In this document: positions 62,405-64,000 of the stretch, one piece after another
Layout: each line of letters begins with the position of its first letter
Numbering within the stretch: position 1 is the first letter of the stretch
From: Neorhodopirellula pilleata
Lineage (GTDB): Bacteria; Planctomycetota; Planctomycetia; Pirellulales; Pirellulaceae
Direction: 5' to 3'
DNA length: 64,000 bases
Assembly: GCF_007859915.1 (NCBI RefSeq)
Contig: NZ_SJPM01000016.1
Location: 53,445 to 117,444, forward strand
Notes under the pieces: generated by a model
What the model was told of the DNA's origin: nothing
The model's database searches: none
What the model saw: the letters and a program-made list of their open reading frames with translations, nothing else
Position numbers and translations under genes: made by a program

Positions 62405-63877
62405 ATGAATCGATTGCTGAGCCCCATTGTCGCGTTCGCTTTGGTGCTCTTGTGCGTTTCGTGCTTCCATGCGAAGCATGCTTATGCCTCCGATAGACCA
62501 GCAGCAAACGTGAGCCTGGACAATCTTTCTATCCGGCAGCTAGAAAATCGTCTCGTTGAGATCGACAGCCAACTTGGTCGGCTAGCGTCGTTTAGCCTAC
62601 GGGGTGGAATCGGCGCGATCGGCTACCGTTCGAATTGGCGCAGGCCGCCTGAGCGAAAGGAATGGATTGAGATTGAGTTGGACAAAGAATATTTGATTGA
62701 TGAAATTGTTCTCGTTCCAACCCTCTGGCGTGACACCCACAGAGGTTTTCAATCTGACGGATTCCCGCAAGCAATTCGTATTCGCGCAGGCACCAACAAT
62801 AATCCAAAGGGCAAGGTGGTAGCCGAATACAATTTGCAAGACAAAATCGAACCCAGGATTGGACCGCTTGTAGTTCCACTTAAGCAGATAGCCGCCTCTT
62901 GGGTACGGATCGAAGCAACACGGTTGTCAACGCGTGCCTACGACGGAAAACGCATCTTCCAACTCGCTGAGATTATTGTCTTCAGCGGATTACACAACGT
63001 CGCATTACGCCAGCACGTCGCGACTTCATCGAACTCCAAAGACCGCGTCGGTGCATGGGACGAGCGATTCTTGGTAGACGGACTGATGCCCTATTTGATG
63101 GATTCATCCGAGGGCAATCAAAGTCTCGCCTATGTCAGCCGCTTCGGGGAGCAACCGAGCCTGTATTTGGATCTGGGATCCCAGCGCAAGATTTCGGAAG
63201 TCCACCTGCATGCTGTAGACCAGGGTGATACGGTTCCGCAAGCGTACGCAGGCGATCTTGGGATTCCGAATCGACTGAAAATTGAAGGGTCCGATTCAGA
63301 AGATTTTGCCAATGCGAAGATTTTGCTTGACTACCAACGAACCAACATCAATGACATCGGGCCGATCATGATGTGGCGCATTCCCGAGACCACTTGTCGC
63401 TTTGTTCGATTGAGCGCCGTGAAGCCAGAGCCAACGACGCAAGACGTTTCAGTTGGCAATCCGTCCGGCGACATCCGCATCGGTTTTGCCGAGATCGAAC
63501 TCTATTCCGATGGCCAAAATGTTGCTTTGGGCAAACGTGCCTTCGCTGATGATCCGCCCAACCCTGGTGATAGATCACCCAACGCTCTTACCGATGGAAA
63601 AAATCTGTTCGGCGAAATTCTCCCCGTCCGCACGTGGATGCATGAACTCGCTAAACGTCACGATCTGGAGCTAATACGACCTCTCGTCATTAAGGAACTG
63701 AACCGTCGCTACGCCAGTCAAAGAATCCAATTGACATTGGTTACATGGCTTGCCGCGTTTTTAGCTGTCGGTATCGGCGTTACGTTTTTGATTGACCGCA
63801 TTCTTCGCACCCGGCAACTCACTGAACTACGCATTCGATTTGCTGCGGATCTCCATGACGAACTCGGAGCCGAGTAA
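62405..63877 (+). CDS. Sensor histidine kinase N-terminus, truncated at the H-box
   Basis: 490 residues from the ATG at 62405; a TTG at 62342 is less likely. Signal peptide LSPIVAFALVLLCVSC. Residues about 80-215 and 220-425 are two discoidin/F5-8C-like sandwiches (EWIEIELDKEYLIDEIVLVP; PSLYLDLGSQRKISEVHLHA), probably sensing a carbohydrate outside the inner membrane. A transmembrane helix follows at about 443-464 (WLAAFLAVGIGVTFLI). The frame then reaches the NarL-type H-box FAADLHDELGA with His484 and stops two codons later. Dimerisation and ATPase domains are missing, cut by the sequence starting GTAAGCG at 63874, which supplies the stop codon. The truncated protein cannot phosphorylate. 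Confidence 0.85.
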   Translation: MNRLLSPIVAFALVLLCVSCFHAKHAYASDRPAANVSLDNLSIRQLENRLVEIDSQLGRLASFSLRGGIGAIGYRSNWRRPPERKEWIEIELDKEYLIDEIVLVPTLWRDTHRGFQSDGFPQAIRIRAGTNNNPKGKVVAEYNLQDKIEPRIGPLVVPLKQIAASWVRIEATRLSTRAYDGKRIFQLAEIIVFSGLHNVALRQHVATSSNSKDRVGAWDERFLVDGLMPYLMDSSEGNQSLAYVSRFGEQPSLYLDLGSQRKISEVHLHAVDQGDTVPQAYAGDLGIPNRLKIEGSDSEDFANAKILLDYQRTNINDIGPIMMWRIPETTCRFVRLSAVKPEPTTQDVSVGNPSGDIRIGFAEIELYSDGQNVALGKRAFADDPPNPGDRSPNALTDGKNLFGEILPVRTWMHELAKRHDLELIRPLVIKELNRRYASQRIQLTLVTWLAAFLAVGIGVTFLIDRILRTRQLTELRIRFAADLHDELGAE

Positions 63878-64000
63878 GCGTTCTATCTGCCCAGGCGGGT
63901 GAACCGGGGCAGTGGGCCGCGTACTAGAAGTCCGAGTCACCGTCGCCGGTTCGTTGGGCGCACTCCAGGTGCTCGCACAGTTCCACGACCGCATCGAGGT
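63874..64000. mobile_element. Left edge of a probable IS66-type insertion (runs off window)
   Basis: At 63874 the sequence changes from kinase code to GC-richer DNA beginning GTAAGCGTTC. IS66-family elements begin with GTAA, usually GTAAGCG, and the change occurs inside a conserved H-box, so an insertion is the simplest reading. A minus-strand open frame (stop at 63924-63926, reading LDAVVELCEHLECAQRTGDG) enters from the right edge and would be a gene of the element; I do not recognise it. The other end and target duplication lie outside the window. Confidence 0.5.

Noticed and set aside
1..64000. CRISPR arrays, rRNA, tRNA genes, riboswitches
   Set aside because: No regularly spaced repeats, conserved rRNA stretches or tRNA-like cloverleaf with a CCA end were seen. 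The repeats present are inverted hairpins, not CRISPR.

Overview
The window looks like a piece of a marine planctomycete chromosome, probably Rhodopirellula-like. The evidence is the density of secreted type-I sulfatases, a DUF1559 pseudopilin-type protein (GFTLVELLVVIAIIGVLVG followed by the CSNN/NYH block) with its usual small lipoprotein partner, moderate GC, and small palindromic intergenic repeats. This is inferred from gene content; no database was searched. Almost every gene lies on the minus strand in tight runs, with gaps of 3-80 bp and several 4-bp ATGA overlaps. Nearly all products carry a signal peptide.

Layout. (A) 1-8570: one partial and three complete sulfatases, a GHL15-like TIM-barrel protein, a GH28-like beta-helix and an alpha/beta-hydrolase esterase. 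(B) 9115-25361: GH95, GH172 (DUF2961), a broken GH95, a truncated alginate-lyase-like gene, GH117, DUF6786, two sulfatases, an unclassified beta-propeller, GH29 and a collapsed sulfatase. (C) 25687-30070: a second collapsed sulfatase and two intact sulfatases. (D) 30413-33103: a divergent GH95 with an FN3 tail on the plus strand. (E) 33191-41143: two giant fusions, beta-helix/PDZ/F5-8C/sulfatase and sulfatase/GH29. (F) 41618-60113: four sulfatases, three GH141-type beta-helix proteins plus one truncated copy, a divergent GH29, a second GHL15-like protein, a miniaturised SGNH protein and a second esterase. (G) 60413-64000: lipoprotein, DUF1559 protein, and a sensor histidine kinase cut off at its H-box by what looks like an IS66-type element end.

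Working together. Two GH29 enzymes plus a GH29 fused to a sulfatase, two GH95, GH141-type beta-helices, acetylesterase-like hydrolases and 13 intact sulfatases form the set expected for exo-acting desulfation, deacetylation and removal of alpha-L-fucose from sulfated fucans (fucoidan). GH117, GH28 and GH172 point to additional or mixed algal sulfated polysaccharides, for example agaran-type galactans. No transporter, no SusC/SusD, no sugar catabolism gene, no formylglycine-generating enzyme and no clear endo-fucanase is present, so these functions must lie elsewhere.

Most notable non-coding signal: three intergenic regions (8989-9017, 25539-25566, 41469-41496) share a tandem GCGAC-centred direct repeat whose two halves are exactly 21 bp apart, like a two-half-site operator of an AraC-type regulator. 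A second theme is decay by internal deletion. At least four genes keep their N- and C-terminal ends but have lost the middle, and two hairpin repeat families sit in the gaps, one of them exactly at a gene truncation point.
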